This document shows, piece after piece, positions 36,137-45,103 of a DNA stretch of 64,000 nucleotides. The notes beneath the pieces are model-generated. The model did no database searches. It was not told the DNA's origin and was given only the letters and a program-made list of their open reading frames with translations. Location of the stretch: contig NZ_JADJNN010000039.1 in assembly GCF_016714285.1 (NCBI RefSeq), forward strand, positions 1 to 64,000, read 5' to 3'. This DNA comes from Nannocystis sp. GTDB lineage: Bacteria; Myxococcota_A; Polyangia; Nannocystales; Nannocystaceae. A program made the position numbers and the translations under genes. The number at the start of each line of letters is the position of its first letter. Positions within the stretch are counted from its first letter, which is position 1.

Positions 36137-38104
36137 ATGCGCACCAGCTTCATCCACATCTCCGCCGCCGCCGTCATCAGCCTGTCCCTCGGGGCATGTT
36201 CTCCCGTGGTCCTGCCGGAGGACACCGACTCCGGCAGCTCCGGCACCGACAGCGCCAGCAGCGGCGGCAGCTCCGACGCCGAGACCGACAGCGCCACCGG
36301 CGGCGGCGAGGGCGGCAACGAGGGCACCGTCCCGGCCGCCTGCGTCGACCTCGTCCCGCGCGTCAAGGGCATCCTCGAGACCAACTGCGCCAAGTGTCAC
36401 GGGGCCGGCAGCGCCGCCCAGGGCGGCATCAACTACATCCTCGACCTCAACGAGCTCATCGTCCAGAACAAGGTCACCCCGGGCGACTCCGCGGCCTCGC
36501 GGATCTACGCCCGCATGACCTCGGCGATGACCCCGATGCCGCCGCCCACCGAGATGCAGCGGCCGAACCCGACCGACATCGAGATCGTCGGCAAGTGGAT
36601 CGACGAGTGCGCCGGCGTCCAGAGCTGCGCCGACCAGCCCTTCATCCCGCGCGAGCAGATGCTGCAGGCGATCAACCAGGACCTCGGCACCATCGCCCTC
36701 CAGACCCAGCCCTTCACCCGCTACTTCAGCTTCGTCGACCTCTACAACGCCGGCTGGTGCGACGCCGAGATCGACCTGTTCCGCGAGGCCCTCTCGAAGC
36801 TGGTCAACAGCCTGTCGCGCAACACCGAGATCATCGCCCCGGTGGCGATCGACAAGCAGCGCCTCATCTTCCGCGTCGACATCGGCGACTACGCCTGGGA
36901 GGAGGTGCCCGGCAAGCAGTTTCGCCTGAGCGAGCCCTCGTTCTACTTCCCCGACGACGAGCCCGGCCGGGCCTTCCGCGATGTGTGGGAGATGATGGCC
37001 GACCAGAACCCCTACACCGTCGAGTACATCGGCGACGTAGCGATCAACATCAAGAAGACCACCGGCACCAACTTCCCGGTGCTCCCCGGCGCCGCCTTCA
37101 TCGACGCCACCTCGCGCTCGCCGCTCTACTACGACATCCTCGGGATCCCCAAGCGCAGCGTCTTCCTGCCCGGAACGAAGGACGACTGCACCCCGGAGAC
37201 CTGCCTCGAGTCCCAGCTCGGCATCCGGGTCCTCGACAACATCGAGAAGGAGATCCTCGAGGACAACAACATCGTCGGCCGCGCCGGCTTCAAGAAGTCG
37301 GACGTGTCGGAGTTCAACCGGGTCGTCGAGCGCCACCGCTTCGGCAACGCCAACAACCGCGTGTTCTGGATCAGCTACGACTTCAAGGGCCAGAAGGGCG
37401 ATCAGAACATCCTCGCCCACCCGCTCGACTTCAAGTTCGACGGCGGCGAGATCATCTTCACCCTGGAGAACGGCCTCCAGGGCTACATGCTCACCGACAA
37501 GCTCGGCAATCGCCTCAACAACGGCCCCCTCGAGATCGTCCAGGACCCGAGCCAGATCGATCAGGTCGTCCGCAACGGCGTGTCGTGCATGGGCTGCCAC
37601 AGCGCCGGCATGATCAAGGTCAACGACGACATCCGCTACGGCCTCGACGCCGGCACCCTGGGCGGGGTCTTCGACGACAAGGAGCTCGACGCAATCAAGA
37701 AGCTCTACCCGAAGCGCGAGGACTTCGACAAGCTGCAGCAGCAGGACACCGACCGCTTCAACTTCAGCCTCGGCATCGCCGAGGTCACGGTCGGCAGCGC
37801 CAAGGAGCCGATCATCACCACCTTCCTCTCCTTCGACGAGGATGTCACCCTGCGCCGCGTCGGCGCCGAGTACGACCGCAGCGAGGGCGACATGCTGAAG
37901 AAGCTCGCCCTGCTCGGCGACGACTTCAGCGACCTCGCCGAGGGCGCGACGATCCACCGCAAGGACTTCACCGCGGGCTACAGCGAAGGCGCCTGCACGC
38001 TCAAGATCGGCTGCACCCGCGCCTGCCCCGGCAAGGGCGCCGAGGCCGAGCGCGTCTGCCTGTTCACCGACACCGACAACGACGGCATCGGCGACCAGCC
38101 CTAA
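36137..38104 (+). CDS. Dihaem cytochrome c-type lipoprotein
   Basis: Encodes 655 residues from the ATG at 36137, preceded by CAGGGAG. The signal peptide ends in the lipobox LSLGAC (Cys21), followed by a Ser/Asp/Gly linker. One haem c site CAKCH lies at about residue 87 within ETNCAKCHGAGSAAQGGINY, the pattern of planctomycete-type cytochrome domains. A second, CMGCH, is at about 487 within GVSCMGCHSAGMI. The last 40 residues have four Cys and a DTDNDGIGDQ calcium-type loop. It probably carries electrons, or is a haem-containing oxidoreductase, at the outer face of a membrane. Substrate unknown. A strong terminator follows the stop. Confidence 0.85.
   Translation: MRTSFIHISAAAVISLSLGACSPVVLPEDTDSGSSGTDSASSGGSSDAETDSATGGGEGGNEGTVPAACVDLVPRVKGILETNCAKCHGAGSAAQGGINYILDLNELIVQNKVTPGDSAASRIYARMTSAMTPMPPPTEMQRPNPTDIEIVGKWIDECAGVQSCADQPFIPREQMLQAINQDLGTIALQTQPFTRYFSFVDLYNAGWCDAEIDLFREALSKLVNSLSRNTEIIAPVAIDKQRLIFRVDIGDYAWEEVPGKQFRLSEPSFYFPDDEPGRAFRDVWEMMADQNPYTVEYIGDVAINIKKTTGTNFPVLPGAAFIDATSRSPLYYDILGIPKRSVFLPGTKDDCTPETCLESQLGIRVLDNIEKEILEDNNIVGRAGFKKSDVSEFNRVVERHRFGNANNRVFWISYDFKGQKGDQNILAHPLDFKFDGGEIIFTLENGLQGYMLTDKLGNRLNNGPLEIVQDPSQIDQVVRNGVSCMGCHSAGMIKVNDDIRYGLDAGTLGGVFDDKELDAIKKLYPKREDFDKLQQQDTDRFNFSLGIAEVTVGSAKEPIITTFLSFDEDVTLRRVGAEYDRSEGDMLKKLALLGDDFSDLAEGATIHRKDFTAGYSEGACTLKIGCTRACPGKGAEAERVCLFTDTDNDGIGDQP
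36183..36196. repeat. Palindrome copy coding for a lipobox
   Basis: TGTCC-CTCG-GGGCA, encoding LSLGAC, the lipobox of the cytochrome lipoprotein. Confidence 0.55.
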
Positions 38105-38122
38105 TTCCCTGGCGCATGGCCA

Positions 38123-38163
38123 CCGCCCGGGCAGATCTGGCGACCTGCCCGGGCGGTTTTTTT
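38123..38163 (+). terminator. Rho-independent terminator
   Basis: A perfect 12-base stem (CCGCCCGGGCAG, 38123-38134, with 38145-38156), a 10-base loop and a run of seven T at 38157-38163, 19 bases after the cytochrome gene stop. Confidence 0.92.
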
Positions 38164-38164
38164 G

Positions 38165-38265
38165 CAGCGGCGCCACGAACACCACCGCGACGTCTGTGGT
38201 CGTGCCATCGCGCCCACGCATCCGCGGCTTCTTACAGCGGCGCCACGAACACCACCGCCACGTCC
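38165..38265. repeat. Duplicated 3' end of the 38232 gene
   Basis: CAGCGGCGCCACGAACACC and the following bases occur at 38165-38194 and again, with few changes, at 38235-38264. The second copy is the last codons of the fusion gene (VVFVAPL) and the first lies just beyond its stop. Confidence 0.8.
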
Positions 38266-39914
38266 CACAGGGCGTGACACACGAGCCCCGGCACCACGCT
38301 CCGCCAGCGCACGACCATCCACGCCCACACGAAGCCGCACCCGAACGCCGCCAGCCACAGCAGCGGCGGCCCGACCCGCAGGTGCGCCAGCGTGAACGCC
38401 AGCGCCGACGCGGCGCAGCCCCACCACGGCCCCAGCCGCGCCGCCACCGGCAACGCCACCCCCGCCCGCCAGAACAGCTCCTCCCCGAACACCACCAGCA
38501 GCAAGATCGGCAGCGCCTGCCACAGCGGCAGCAGCTCGCCCCACAGGTTCAGCGCCGCCAGCTGCCCCGCCGCGCCCGGCACCGCCCGCAGCCCCAGCGC
38601 TGCGAGCCACGCCAGCCCGTACAGCAGCGCCGCCGCGGCTGTCCCCACGAGCATGTACGAAAGGCCAGGTCGCAGCAGCGCCCGCCACGGCAATCGCAGC
38701 CCGAATAGCGCCGCCGGGATCAACACCAGGTTGGCGAGCAACATGCAGCGCCAGATGTCCGGCGTCACCGCTCGCAGCCCCGCGATCAGCAGCGCCGCCA
38801 GCGGCACCAGCCACAGCAAGCGCCCCGCGCTGGCCCCACACCCGCGCAAGAACTCCCGTCCCCGTTCGTCCGCCACCAGCCGCAGCGACACCCCGAGCCA
38901 CGGCCCCACCCCCTCCGCCAGCGCCGCGACGCGCCCCGGCGTCAACGCCCGCGGCTCCGCCCCGAGCAGCGCCCGCGTCTCCGCCAGCGACCCGACCACC
39001 CCCTCCGACAGCAGCCCGAGCTGCGCCCGCGTCAGCGGCGGCGTCGCCAGCACCCGCTCGAGCAGCCGCACCACCGGCGCCAGCGCGGCCGTCGGCAGCG
39101 CCACCAGCCACACCCGCAGCCCCAGCGCCTCCGCCACCCGCCGCACCCACGCCCGCATCGGCAGCGCCTCCGGCCCGACCACGTCGAAGCCCTGACCCGC
39201 GGTCTCGGGCCGCCGCAGCGCCGCCGCGATCGCCAGCGCGACATCCTCGACGGCCACCGGCTGCAGCAACGCCGTCCCGCCGCCCGGCGCAGGGAACACC
39301 GCCGCGTGCCGCAGCATAGCGACTAGCTGAGTCACGAAGTCGTCGCCGACCCCGTGGATGACCCCCGGCCTGACGATCGTCCACGCCAGCCCCGAGCCCA
39401 TCACCGCCTGCTCGCCGCGCCACTTGCTGTCCAGATACGGCCGCCGATCCGCCCGCGCCCCCGCCACGCTCACGTGCACCAGCCGCCGCACCCCCGCCGC
39501 CTCGCAGGCCGCGATCAAGCGCGTCACTCCCTCGACGTGCGCCGCCGCGAAGCCCTGCCCGCGCGCCGTCTTCACCCCCACGAGGTTGACCACCGCGTCG
39601 CACCCGCGCAGCGCCGCGACCAGCCGCGCCGGATCGCCGACCAGATCGACCCGCCAGCACTCCACCTGTCCCTGCGGACAGCCCGCGTCCACCTGTCCCT
39701 CAGGACAGCCCGCCGCGCCCGCGTCCACCTGTCCCTGCGGACAGCCCGCGGCGCCCGCGTTCACCTGTCCCTTCAGACAGTCGGCATCGCCCGCGTCCAC
39801 CTGTCCCTGCGGACAGCTCCGCGCCAGCACCCGCACCGCGCACCCGTCTGCGCGCAGGCGTTCGCCGAGGTGTCGCCCGACAAAGCCGCTGCCGCCCGCG
39901 ATCGCCACCCGCAC
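38232..39914 (-). CDS. NAD(P)-binding Rossmann protein fused to CPBP intramembrane protease
   Basis: Encodes 560 residues. The first 310 form an atypical short-chain dehydrogenase/NDUFA9-like domain: VAIAGGSGFVGRHLGERL (dinucleotide loop), DAVVNLVG, RLVHVSVAGA and YLDSKWRGEQAV. Between the second and third strands (residues about 34-85) sits an insertion of five palindrome-encoded CPxGQ units that no Rossmann domain needs. Residues about 325-560 are a helical membrane domain with FGEELFWRAG (Glu-Glu-x3-Arg), FTLAHL (His) and LVCHALWD (His), the three motifs of CPBP/CAAX-type proteases. Fusion of the two domains is unusual. The protein may process or sense membrane substrates in a nucleotide-dependent way, which is inference. 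Confidence 0.85.
   Translation of the reverse strand: MRVAIAGGSGFVGRHLGERLRADGCAVRVLARSCPQGQVDAGDADCLKGQVNAGAAGCPQGQVDAGAAGCPEGQVDAGCPQGQVECWRVDLVGDPARLVAALRGCDAVVNLVGVKTARGQGFAAAHVEGVTRLIAACEAAGVRRLVHVSVAGARADRRPYLDSKWRGEQAVMGSGLAWTIVRPGVIHGVGDDFVTQLVAMLRHAAVFPAPGGGTALLQPVAVEDVALAIAAALRRPETAGQGFDVVGPEALPMRAWVRRVAEALGLRVWLVALPTAALAPVVRLLERVLATPPLTRAQLGLLSEGVVGSLAETRALLGAEPRALTPGRVAALAEGVGPWLGVSLRLVADERGREFLRGCGASAGRLLWLVPLAALLIAGLRAVTPDIWRCMLLANLVLIPAALFGLRLPWRALLRPGLSYMLVGTAAAALLYGLAWLAALGLRAVPGAAGQLAALNLWGELLPLWQALPILLLVVFGEELFWRAGVALPVAARLGPWWGCAASALAFTLAHLRVGPPLLWLAAFGCGFVWAWMVVRWRSVVPGLVCHALWDVAVVFVAPL
39667..39815. repeat. Five-copy in-frame palindrome array
   Basis: TGTCC-CTGC-GGACA (39667), TGTCC-CTCA-GGACA (39694), TGTCC-CTGC-GGACA (39730), TGTCC-CTTC-AGACA (39766) and TGTCC-CTGC-GGACA (39802). 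Spacings are 27, 36, 36 and 36 bases, so the frame is always kept. Encodes CPQGQVDAG, CLKGQVNAG, CPQGQVDAG, CPEGQVDAG and CPQGQVE in the 38232 protein. Confidence 0.95.
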
Positions 39915-39956
39915 GCGCCGTCATGCTCGCACCCTGGCCCGTCCCTGCCAAGCCGC

Positions 39957-39985
39957 TTGGCGGCGCCCGCCCGGCGAGGTATAGC
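39957..39985 (+). promoter_or_regulatory. Promoter for the alpha/beta hydrolase
   Basis: TTGGCG (39957-39962), 17-base spacer, TATAGC (39980-39985). The transcript would start about 6 bases before the GTG at 39998. The same TTGGCG -35 form is used before the GspC-like gene at 26995. Confidence 0.55.
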
Positions 39986-39997
39986 GAAGATCGGCCC

Positions 39998-41116
39998 GTG
40001 CACGCGCTCCCCGTCCCCGCCAAGCCCCCGCTGCCGCTCCGCATGGTCGCGCGCGTACTGGCCGGCGCCGACCACCTCATGCGCGCCGCCCTGCGCCGCA
40101 TGATGATGGGCCAGGGCCTCGGCCCGGTGCACCCCGACGAGCTCGACGCCCTCTTCGTCGAGCTCGCCCGCTACAACGCCCCCGACATCCTCGCCGACCC
40201 CGACCGCCTGCTCGCCCCGCCGCCCGGCACCCCGGCCCTCACCACCCTCGAGCGCCGCGCCATCGCCGGCGGCCGCACCAGCCACTACCGCTTCGCCTCG
40301 CCCTACCGCCCCGTCTCGCCGACCTACGCCCGCGAGTACGCCGCCTACGACCGCGTCGGCGACGTCCACGTCCACGCCTGGGAGCACGCCCGCCCGGCCC
40401 CCGCCTCGCTCGTCCTGGTCCACGGCTGGGCCGTCGGCGCCCGCCGCCTGCACGAGCTCGAGTTCAGCATCGGCGCCCTCTATCGCGACCTCGGCCTCGA
40501 CGTGTACTTCTTCGTCCAGCCCTTCCACGGCGAGCGCAAGCCCTCGCAGGCCCGCTTCAGCGGCCAGCTCCACCCCTCCACCGACCTCGTGCGCACCAAC
40601 GAGGCCTTCATCCAGACCTGCCACGACCTGCGCGCCCTCCTCTCCGCGATCGTCGAGCGCCGCGGCGCCCCGGTCGGCATGATGGGCTCGAGCCTCGGCG
40701 GCTACACCTCCGCCCTCATCGCCTCGCTCGACCCCCGCCTCGACTTCGTCGTCCCGATCATGGCCCCCGCGTCGATGGCCCAGCTCATGTGGGACCACGG
40801 CGAGGGCGACCCCTTCCGCCGCACCGCCGAGCAGGCCGGCATGACCCGCGAGCGCTTCCACCACGCCTGGGCCCTGCACTCGCCGCTCACCCACCAGCCC
40901 AAGGTCCCCTGGGCCCGCCGCCTCATCATCGGCGCCGCCCACGATGTCCTCGTCACCCCCGCCGACGTCGACGTCCTCTGGCACCACTGGCAGCGACCCC
41001 GCCGCTTCACCTTCACCGGCGGCCACATCCTGCAGGTCGGCCGCCGCGCCTACATCCGCGAGCTCGCCCGCTTCCTCACCGACCTCCATCTCCTGCCCCC
41101 GCGCACGCGCAGCTGA
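39998..41116 (+). CDS. Alpha/beta hydrolase family protein
   Basis: Encodes 372 residues from the GTG at 39998, selected by the promoter position (ATG at 40043 is an alternative). The fold motifs are the oxyanion strand LVLVHGWAVGARR, the nucleophile elbow GSSLGGYTSAL with Ser, an acid strand LIIGAAHDVLVTPADV (Asp) and a late His in TFTGGHILQ. A region around VYFFVQPFHGERKPS is characteristic of the ABHD18-like branch of hydrolases. No signal peptide. Substrate unknown. It is divergent from the Rossmann/CPBP gene. Confidence 0.85.
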   Translation: MHALPVPAKPPLPLRMVARVLAGADHLMRAALRRMMMGQGLGPVHPDELDALFVELARYNAPDILADPDRLLAPPPGTPALTTLERRAIAGGRTSHYRFASPYRPVSPTYAREYAAYDRVGDVHVHAWEHARPAPASLVLVHGWAVGARRLHELEFSIGALYRDLGLDVYFFVQPFHGERKPSQARFSGQLHPSTDLVRTNEAFIQTCHDLRALLSAIVERRGAPVGMMGSSLGGYTSALIASLDPRLDFVVPIMAPASMAQLMWDHGEGDPFRRTAEQAGMTRERFHHAWALHSPLTHQPKVPWARRLIIGAAHDVLVTPADVDVLWHHWQRPRRFTFTGGHILQVGRRAYIRELARFLTDLHLLPPRTRS

Positions 41117-41441
41117 CGAGCCAGTCGCCGCAGCGTGCAAGCCCGATCACGGCCCCGACACCGACGTCGCCGTGCCAGCGCCCAGTCGCCGATCATGGCG
41201 GCCAGCGCCTCGCACAGCCGTCCGCCTCGTCCGCATCGCCACGACAGCAGGCCAGCGCCGATCACACCTGTCCGCCCCCCGGACAGCGCTCCGCCTCGTC
41301 GCACTGGCAAACTGCGCTTGCGCCGCGGATCGCCCCTTTGCTACCCTGGCCGGCAATCCGCGGCTCGGTCGCCCCCAAGCCCGTTGTAGAACCTCGTTTC
41401 CAGCGCTCCATGACCGTCCGGCGTGGATCTCAGGTGCAGCC
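41117..41441. other. Intergenic region with a long-loop palindrome, no gene seen
   Basis: 325 bases before the acyl-CoA dehydrogenase. It contains CTGTCC and GGACAG around a 7-base loop (41268-41286), and repeated fragments CCGCCTCGTC (around 41221 and 41289) and CAGTCGCCG (41124, 41183). It lacks a clear promoter. The frame of the downstream gene is open through part of it, but composition and lack of start codons argue against coding. Confidence 0.45.
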
Positions 41442-43358
41442 TTGGCCAACTACCTCGCAGACAACGACGACCTCCTCTTCTATCTCGAGCGCGGCATCGA
41501 CTGGTCGCCGATCACAGCGGTCGTCGAGCAGGACTACCAGTCCCCCGGCGGCTACGCCTCGCGCGACGAGGCCGTCTCGGCCTACACCGACATCCTGCAG
41601 ATGGTCGGCACCTTCGCCGCCGAGGAGGTCGCCCCGCACGCCGCCGCGATCGACCGCAAGGGCGTCAAAATGCAGGACGGCGAGGCCGTGCTCCCGCCCG
41701 AGATGGACGCCATCTTCGCCGAGATCAAGAAGCTCGACCTCCACGCCCTCTCGCTCCCGCGCGAGCTCGGCGGCGTCAACTGCCCGATGATCGTCCACTT
41801 CATGGTCACCGAGCTGCTCGCCCGCGGCGACGTCTCGGTCATGGCCCACTACAACTTCCACAGCGGCATCGCCCTCAGCCTGCTCATGTACTCGGTGCAG
41901 GAGGGCACGACCCGCTTCGACCGTAGCACCCGCAGCATCGCCGCCACCCGCTTCTCCGCCGAGATCGCGGAGATCCTCCGCGGCGACGCCTTCGGCAGCA
42001 TGGACATCACCGAACCCGACGCCGGCAGCGACATGGGCGCGCTCAAGTCGAAGGGCGAGCGGGACGAGCACGGCAACTGGTTCGTCAGCGGCCAGAAGAT
42101 CTTCATCACCTCGGGCCACGGCAAGTACCACATCGTCATCGCCCGCACGGAGCCTGCCACTCCTGGCAAGCTCGGCCTCGACGGCCTCTCCCTGTTCCTG
42201 GTCCCCGCCTACGAGGATCTCCCGGACGGCACCCGCAAGCGCCACGCCACCCTCGACCGCGTCGAGGAGAAGCTCGGCCACGAGGGCTCCGCCACCGCCG
42301 CGATCACCTTCGACCGCAGCCCCGCCCAGCTCATCGGCGGCCGCGGCGACGGCTTCAAGCTGATGCTCCTGCTCATGAACAACGCCCGCCTCGGCGTCGG
42401 CTTCGAGTCGATCGGCCTGTGCGAGGCCGCCTACCGGCTCGCCCGCGACTACGCGGCCGAGCGCCGCAGCATGGGCAAGACCATCGACCGCCACGAGATG
42501 ATCGCCGACTACCTCGACGAGATGCGCACCGACATCCAGGGCCTGCGCGCCCTCGCCATGCACGGCTCCGTGCACGAGGAGCTGGCCCAGCGCCTCAAGA
42601 TGCAGGCCATGCTCACCACCGAGGACGGCACGCTCGAGCGCGCTCGCCTGCTCAAGCAGTCGCGCCGCCACAGCCACAAGACCCGCAAGGTCACCCCCCT
42701 CCTCAAGTACCTCGCCGCCGAGAAGGCCGTCGAGATGGCCCGCCGCTGCGTCCAGATCCACGGCGGCTGCGGCTACATCACCGAGTACGGCGCCGAGAAG
42801 CTCCTGCGCGACGCGATGGTCATGCCGATCTACGAGGGCACCAGCCAGATCCAGTCGCTCATGGCCATGAAGGACGCGATGTCCAACATCATGCGCAACC
42901 CGCAGAAGTTCCTCACCCGCATCGCTCAGTCGCGCTGGCGCAGCCTCTCCGCCCTCGACCCGCTCGAGCGCCGCGTCGCCCGCCTCACCGCCGTCTCGCT
43001 CTCCGCCCAGCAGCACCTCATCCAGCGCACCGCCACTGACAAGCTGCGCAGCCTCGGCAAGCACAACATCCGCGAGTGGTCGCGCGAGTTCTTCCAGAAC
43101 TGGGAGCCCAAGCGGGACTTCGCCTACGCCATGCTCCACGCCGAGCGCCTCACCCGGCTGCTCGCCGACGTCGCGATCTGCGAGATCTTGCTCGAGCAGG
43201 CCCGCCAGTTCCCCGAGCGCCGCGAGCTGCTCGAGCGCTACCTCGACCGCGCCGAGCCCCGCTGCAACTTCCTCCACGACGAGATCACCACCCGCGGCGA
43301 CCGCCTGCTCGCCAGCCTCGCCAGTGGGCCCGCCGACGACACGGCCGCCCGCGCCTGA
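41442..43358 (+). CDS. Acyl-CoA dehydrogenase
   Basis: Encodes 638 residues. The start is taken as the TTG at 41442 ([21 protein letters not shown]). That peptide is the usual N-terminus of this long acyl-CoA dehydrogenase group, an AGGTG ribosome site is 6 bases upstream, and no in-frame ATG or GTG is near. Domain order: helical N-terminus, middle beta domain with [18 protein letters not shown] and [12 protein letters not shown] (FAD and substrate contacts), and C-terminal helices with [23 protein letters not shown]. The catalytic Glu is in [10 protein letters not shown] further 170-residue helical tail is normal for this group. It oxidises acyl-CoA in beta-oxidation or a related pathway; chain length cannot be told. 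The DNA methyltransferase gene follows after 2 bases. Confidence 0.95.
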   Translation: MANYLADNDDLLFYLERGIDWSPITAVVEQDYQSPGGYASRDEAVSAYTDILQMVGTFAAEEVAPHAAAIDRKGVKMQDGEAVLPPEMDAIFAEIKKLDLHALSLPRELGGVNCPMIVHFMVTELLARGDVSVMAHYNFHSGIALSLLMYSVQEGTTRFDRSTRSIAATRFSAEIAEILRGDAFGSMDITEPDAGSDMGALKSKGERDEHGNWFVSGQKIFITSGHGKYHIVIARTEPATPGKLGLDGLSLFLVPAYEDLPDGTRKRHATLDRVEEKLGHEGSATAAITFDRSPAQLIGGRGDGFKLMLLLMNNARLGVGFESIGLCEAAYRLARDYAAERRSMGKTIDRHEMIADYLDEMRTDIQGLRALAMHGSVHEELAQRLKMQAMLTTEDGTLERARLLKQSRRHSHKTRKVTPLLKYLAAEKAVEMARRCVQIHGGCGYITEYGAEKLLRDAMVMPIYEGTSQIQSLMAMKDAMSNIMRNPQKFLTRIAQSRWRSLSALDPLERRVARLTAVSLSAQQHLIQRTATDKLRSLGKHNIREWSREFFQNWEPKRDFAYAMLHAERLTRLLADVAICEILLEQARQFPERRELLERYLDRAEPRCNFLHDEITTRGDRLLASLASGPADDTAARA

Positions 43359-43360
43359 GC

Positions 43361-44254
43361 ATGCCCCGCGCTCCCAGCGAACCCGTCGACCTGTCCGTGA
43401 GGACAGGTCGAGACGGCCAGGCCGAGACCCCGCAGCTCGAGTTGACGAGCCCGGTCGCCACCCCGCCTCGCGTCGAGGTGCCGGAGCCTGTCGCCGCGCC
43501 TCCGGTCGCCGCGCCGCGCCGCGTCCAGGGCGGCGTCGCCACCACCGAGCTCACGGTGTCGGCCCGGGTCGGCGAGAACGCCGAGCTCTTCGCCCAGATC
43601 CTCGCGCTCCACGTCCCGCCCGGGAGCCTCATCGCCGACGTCACCTACGGCCTCGGCGCCTTCTGGAAGAAGGTCCCCGCGAACCGCTACCGCGTCCTCG
43701 CCTCCGACATCGCCCTCAAGCCCGCGCTCCCGAGCCCGCCCGGCTTCACCCTCCAGAGCGAGGTCGACTGCCGCGCGCTCCCCTACGCGGCCGCCAGCCT
43801 CGACGCCGTCGTCCTCGACCCACCATACATGGAAGGCATGTACCGCCGCGAGGTCGAGCACATGGCCGGCTCCGGCAGCCACGCCGCGTTCCGCCGGGCG
43901 TACAGCGCCAGCGCCCCGACCACCGAACCGGGCCCGCGCTGGCACGACGCCGTCGTCGACCTCTACGCCCGCGCCGGTCGCGAGGCGGCCCGCGTCCTCC
44001 GCCCCGGCGGCACCCTCATCGTCAAGTGTCAGGACGAGGTTAGCGCCAACACCCAGCGCCTCACCCACGTCGAGCTCATCACCGGCTACGAGTCGCTCGG
44101 CTTCTACTGCAAGGACCTCTTCGTCCTGGTCCGCGCCAACAGCCCCGCCGTGTCGCGCCTCAAGACCCAGGTCCACGCGCGCAAGAACCACAGCTACTTC
44201 CTCGTGTTCGACAAGCGGCGGGCCCGGCACCCCAGCACCCGCAGCTTCGCCTGA
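43361..44254 (+). CDS. Solitary DNA methyltransferase (DPPY type)
   Basis: Encodes 297 residues from the ATG at 43361, two bases after the preceding stop. A Pro/Val-rich, probably disordered N-terminus (1-55) contains a palindrome-encoded DLSVRTG. The catalytic part has motif I-like [19 protein letters not shown], and motif [13 protein letters not shown], the catalytic loop of N6-adenine or N4-cytosine methyltransferases. Motif order (I then IV) and [23 protein letters not shown] fit. No restriction enzyme or specificity gene is nearby, so it is an orphan enzyme or, less likely, acts on RNA. Translational coupling to acyl-CoA dehydrogenase is odd. Confidence 0.85.
   Translation: MPRAPSEPVDLSVRTGRDGQAETPQLELTSPVATPPRVEVPEPVAAPPVAAPRRVQGGVATTELTVSARVGENAELFAQILALHVPPGSLIADVTYGLGAFWKKVPANRYRVLASDIALKPALPSPPGFTLQSEVDCRALPYAAASLDAVVLDPPYMEGMYRREVEHMAGSGSHAAFRRAYSASAPTTEPGPRWHDAVVDLYARAGREAARVLRPGGTLIVKCQDEVSANTQRLTHVELITGYESLGFYCKDLFVLVRANSPAVSRLKTQVHARKNHSYFLVFDKRRARHPSTRSFA
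43386..43411. repeat. Longest single palindrome, 11-base arms
   Basis: TCGACCTGTCC, loop GTGA, GGACAGGTCGA: perfect arms of 11 bases, starting 25 bases after the methyltransferase start codon. Confidence 0.75.
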
Positions 44255-44380
44255 GCCGCGCCGCCCGCGGGTCGTTCGCAGGCATCCCGGCAGCTTCGGC
44301 TTGCCCGCCCGCAGCTTCACCTGAGCCGCGCCGCACGAGGGTCGTTCGGAGGCACCGGCTGTGAGCCGCGCTGCGCGAGG
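44238..44380. repeat. Tandem duplication of the methyltransferase 3' end
   Basis: A 47-base block beginning CCCGCAGCTTC and including the stop codon occurs at 44238-44284 and 44308-44354 with about four changes. A shorter third copy (TGAGCCGCGCTGCGCGAGG) lies near 44361-44380. It fills the space before the convergent gene. Confidence 0.8.
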
Positions 44381-44381
44381 A

Positions 44382-44870
44382 TCAGCGCAGCGTCGCGGTC
44401 ACGACCAGCGCACTGCCGTCCGGCCGCGCCACCTTCCCGAGCTGCGTGGCCACACCGATCGGCAGCACCCGCGTCACCTCGATGCGCATGTCCGTGTTGT
44501 TGTACTGTCCGTCGCTCGCCCGCCGCACGTCGATCGCGTAGCGCATCCCGCTTGGCGTCGACTCCGGCTGCACGCGGGCCCAGTAGTAGCTCGCCTCGCG
44601 CTCGCTGTGCTGCGCCCGCGTCTTGAGCTCCGACTGCGGTGCGCCGACCCGACCACTGTTGTCGGCCAGCAGCAGCGTCAGCGTCATCGTCCGCCGCGCG
44701 CCGTCCCGCGTCAGCTCGCTGATCTCGAGCTCGAGCTGACTGGCCGCCACGACCACCGCTGGCGCGGACGGCTTCGCCGCGTGCACGCCCGGCGCGAACG
44801 CGAGGATGGAGGAGAGGAGGAGTGCAGAGAGTCGGATGCTTCGCATGCCGCGCCGCAGAGCAACGCCCAT
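44382..44870 (-). CDS. Small exported protein of unknown function
   Basis: Encodes 162 residues from the ATG at 44870 (MGVALRRGMRSIRL), or 154 from 44846. No ribosome site decides between them. The signal peptide SALLLSSILAFAPGVHAA is clear. The mature part of about 125 residues alternates strand-like segments (LELEISELTRDGARRTMTLTLLL; ASYYWARVQP; MRIEVTRVLPIGVATQLGKV; GSALVVTATLR), suggesting a small all-beta periplasmic domain. I do not recognise a family. Confidence 0.7.
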   Translation of the reverse strand: MGVALRRGMRSIRLSALLLSSILAFAPGVHAAKPSAPAVVVAASQLELEISELTRDGARRTMTLTLLLADNSGRVGAPQSELKTRAQHSEREASYYWARVQPESTPSGMRYAIDVRRASDGQYNNTDMRIEVTRVLPIGVATQLGKVARPDGSALVVTATLR

Positions 44871-45103
44871 GCCACGCTGCGCACCGCGACCTCGCACGAC
44901 TTCTCCGCGTGCACCATCGCCGCGACCGCAGGGCCTGGCCGTCCCTCGAGCTCGCGTGTGCCACGGTGTCAACGACCCAGCAGAAACGAGGCGCCCAGAC
45001 GGCCTCATGTCAAAATGTCACCCGCCCCCCGACGGAGTGACAAGTGCGCGGGACAGGCCGTCCCAAACCCCAACCCGATCTCCAGAATTATTCAAGAATG
45101 TCC

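Noticed and set aside
39661..39820. Regular repeats about 36 bases apart, resembling a short CRISPR array
   Set aside because: The intervals are not unique spacers: they are also similar to each other, everything is in frame with an intact protein gene, and there are no cas genes.
40944..41441. N-terminal extension of the acyl-CoA dehydrogenase frame
   Set aside because: It overlaps the hydrolase gene, has shadow-like composition, and the family N-terminus begins at the TTG at 41442.
45048..45066. GGGAC-N5-GTCCC upstream of the NtrC-type gene as another palindrome copy
   Set aside because: Arm order is reversed (GGGAC first) and the spacer is five bases, so it does not fit the family.
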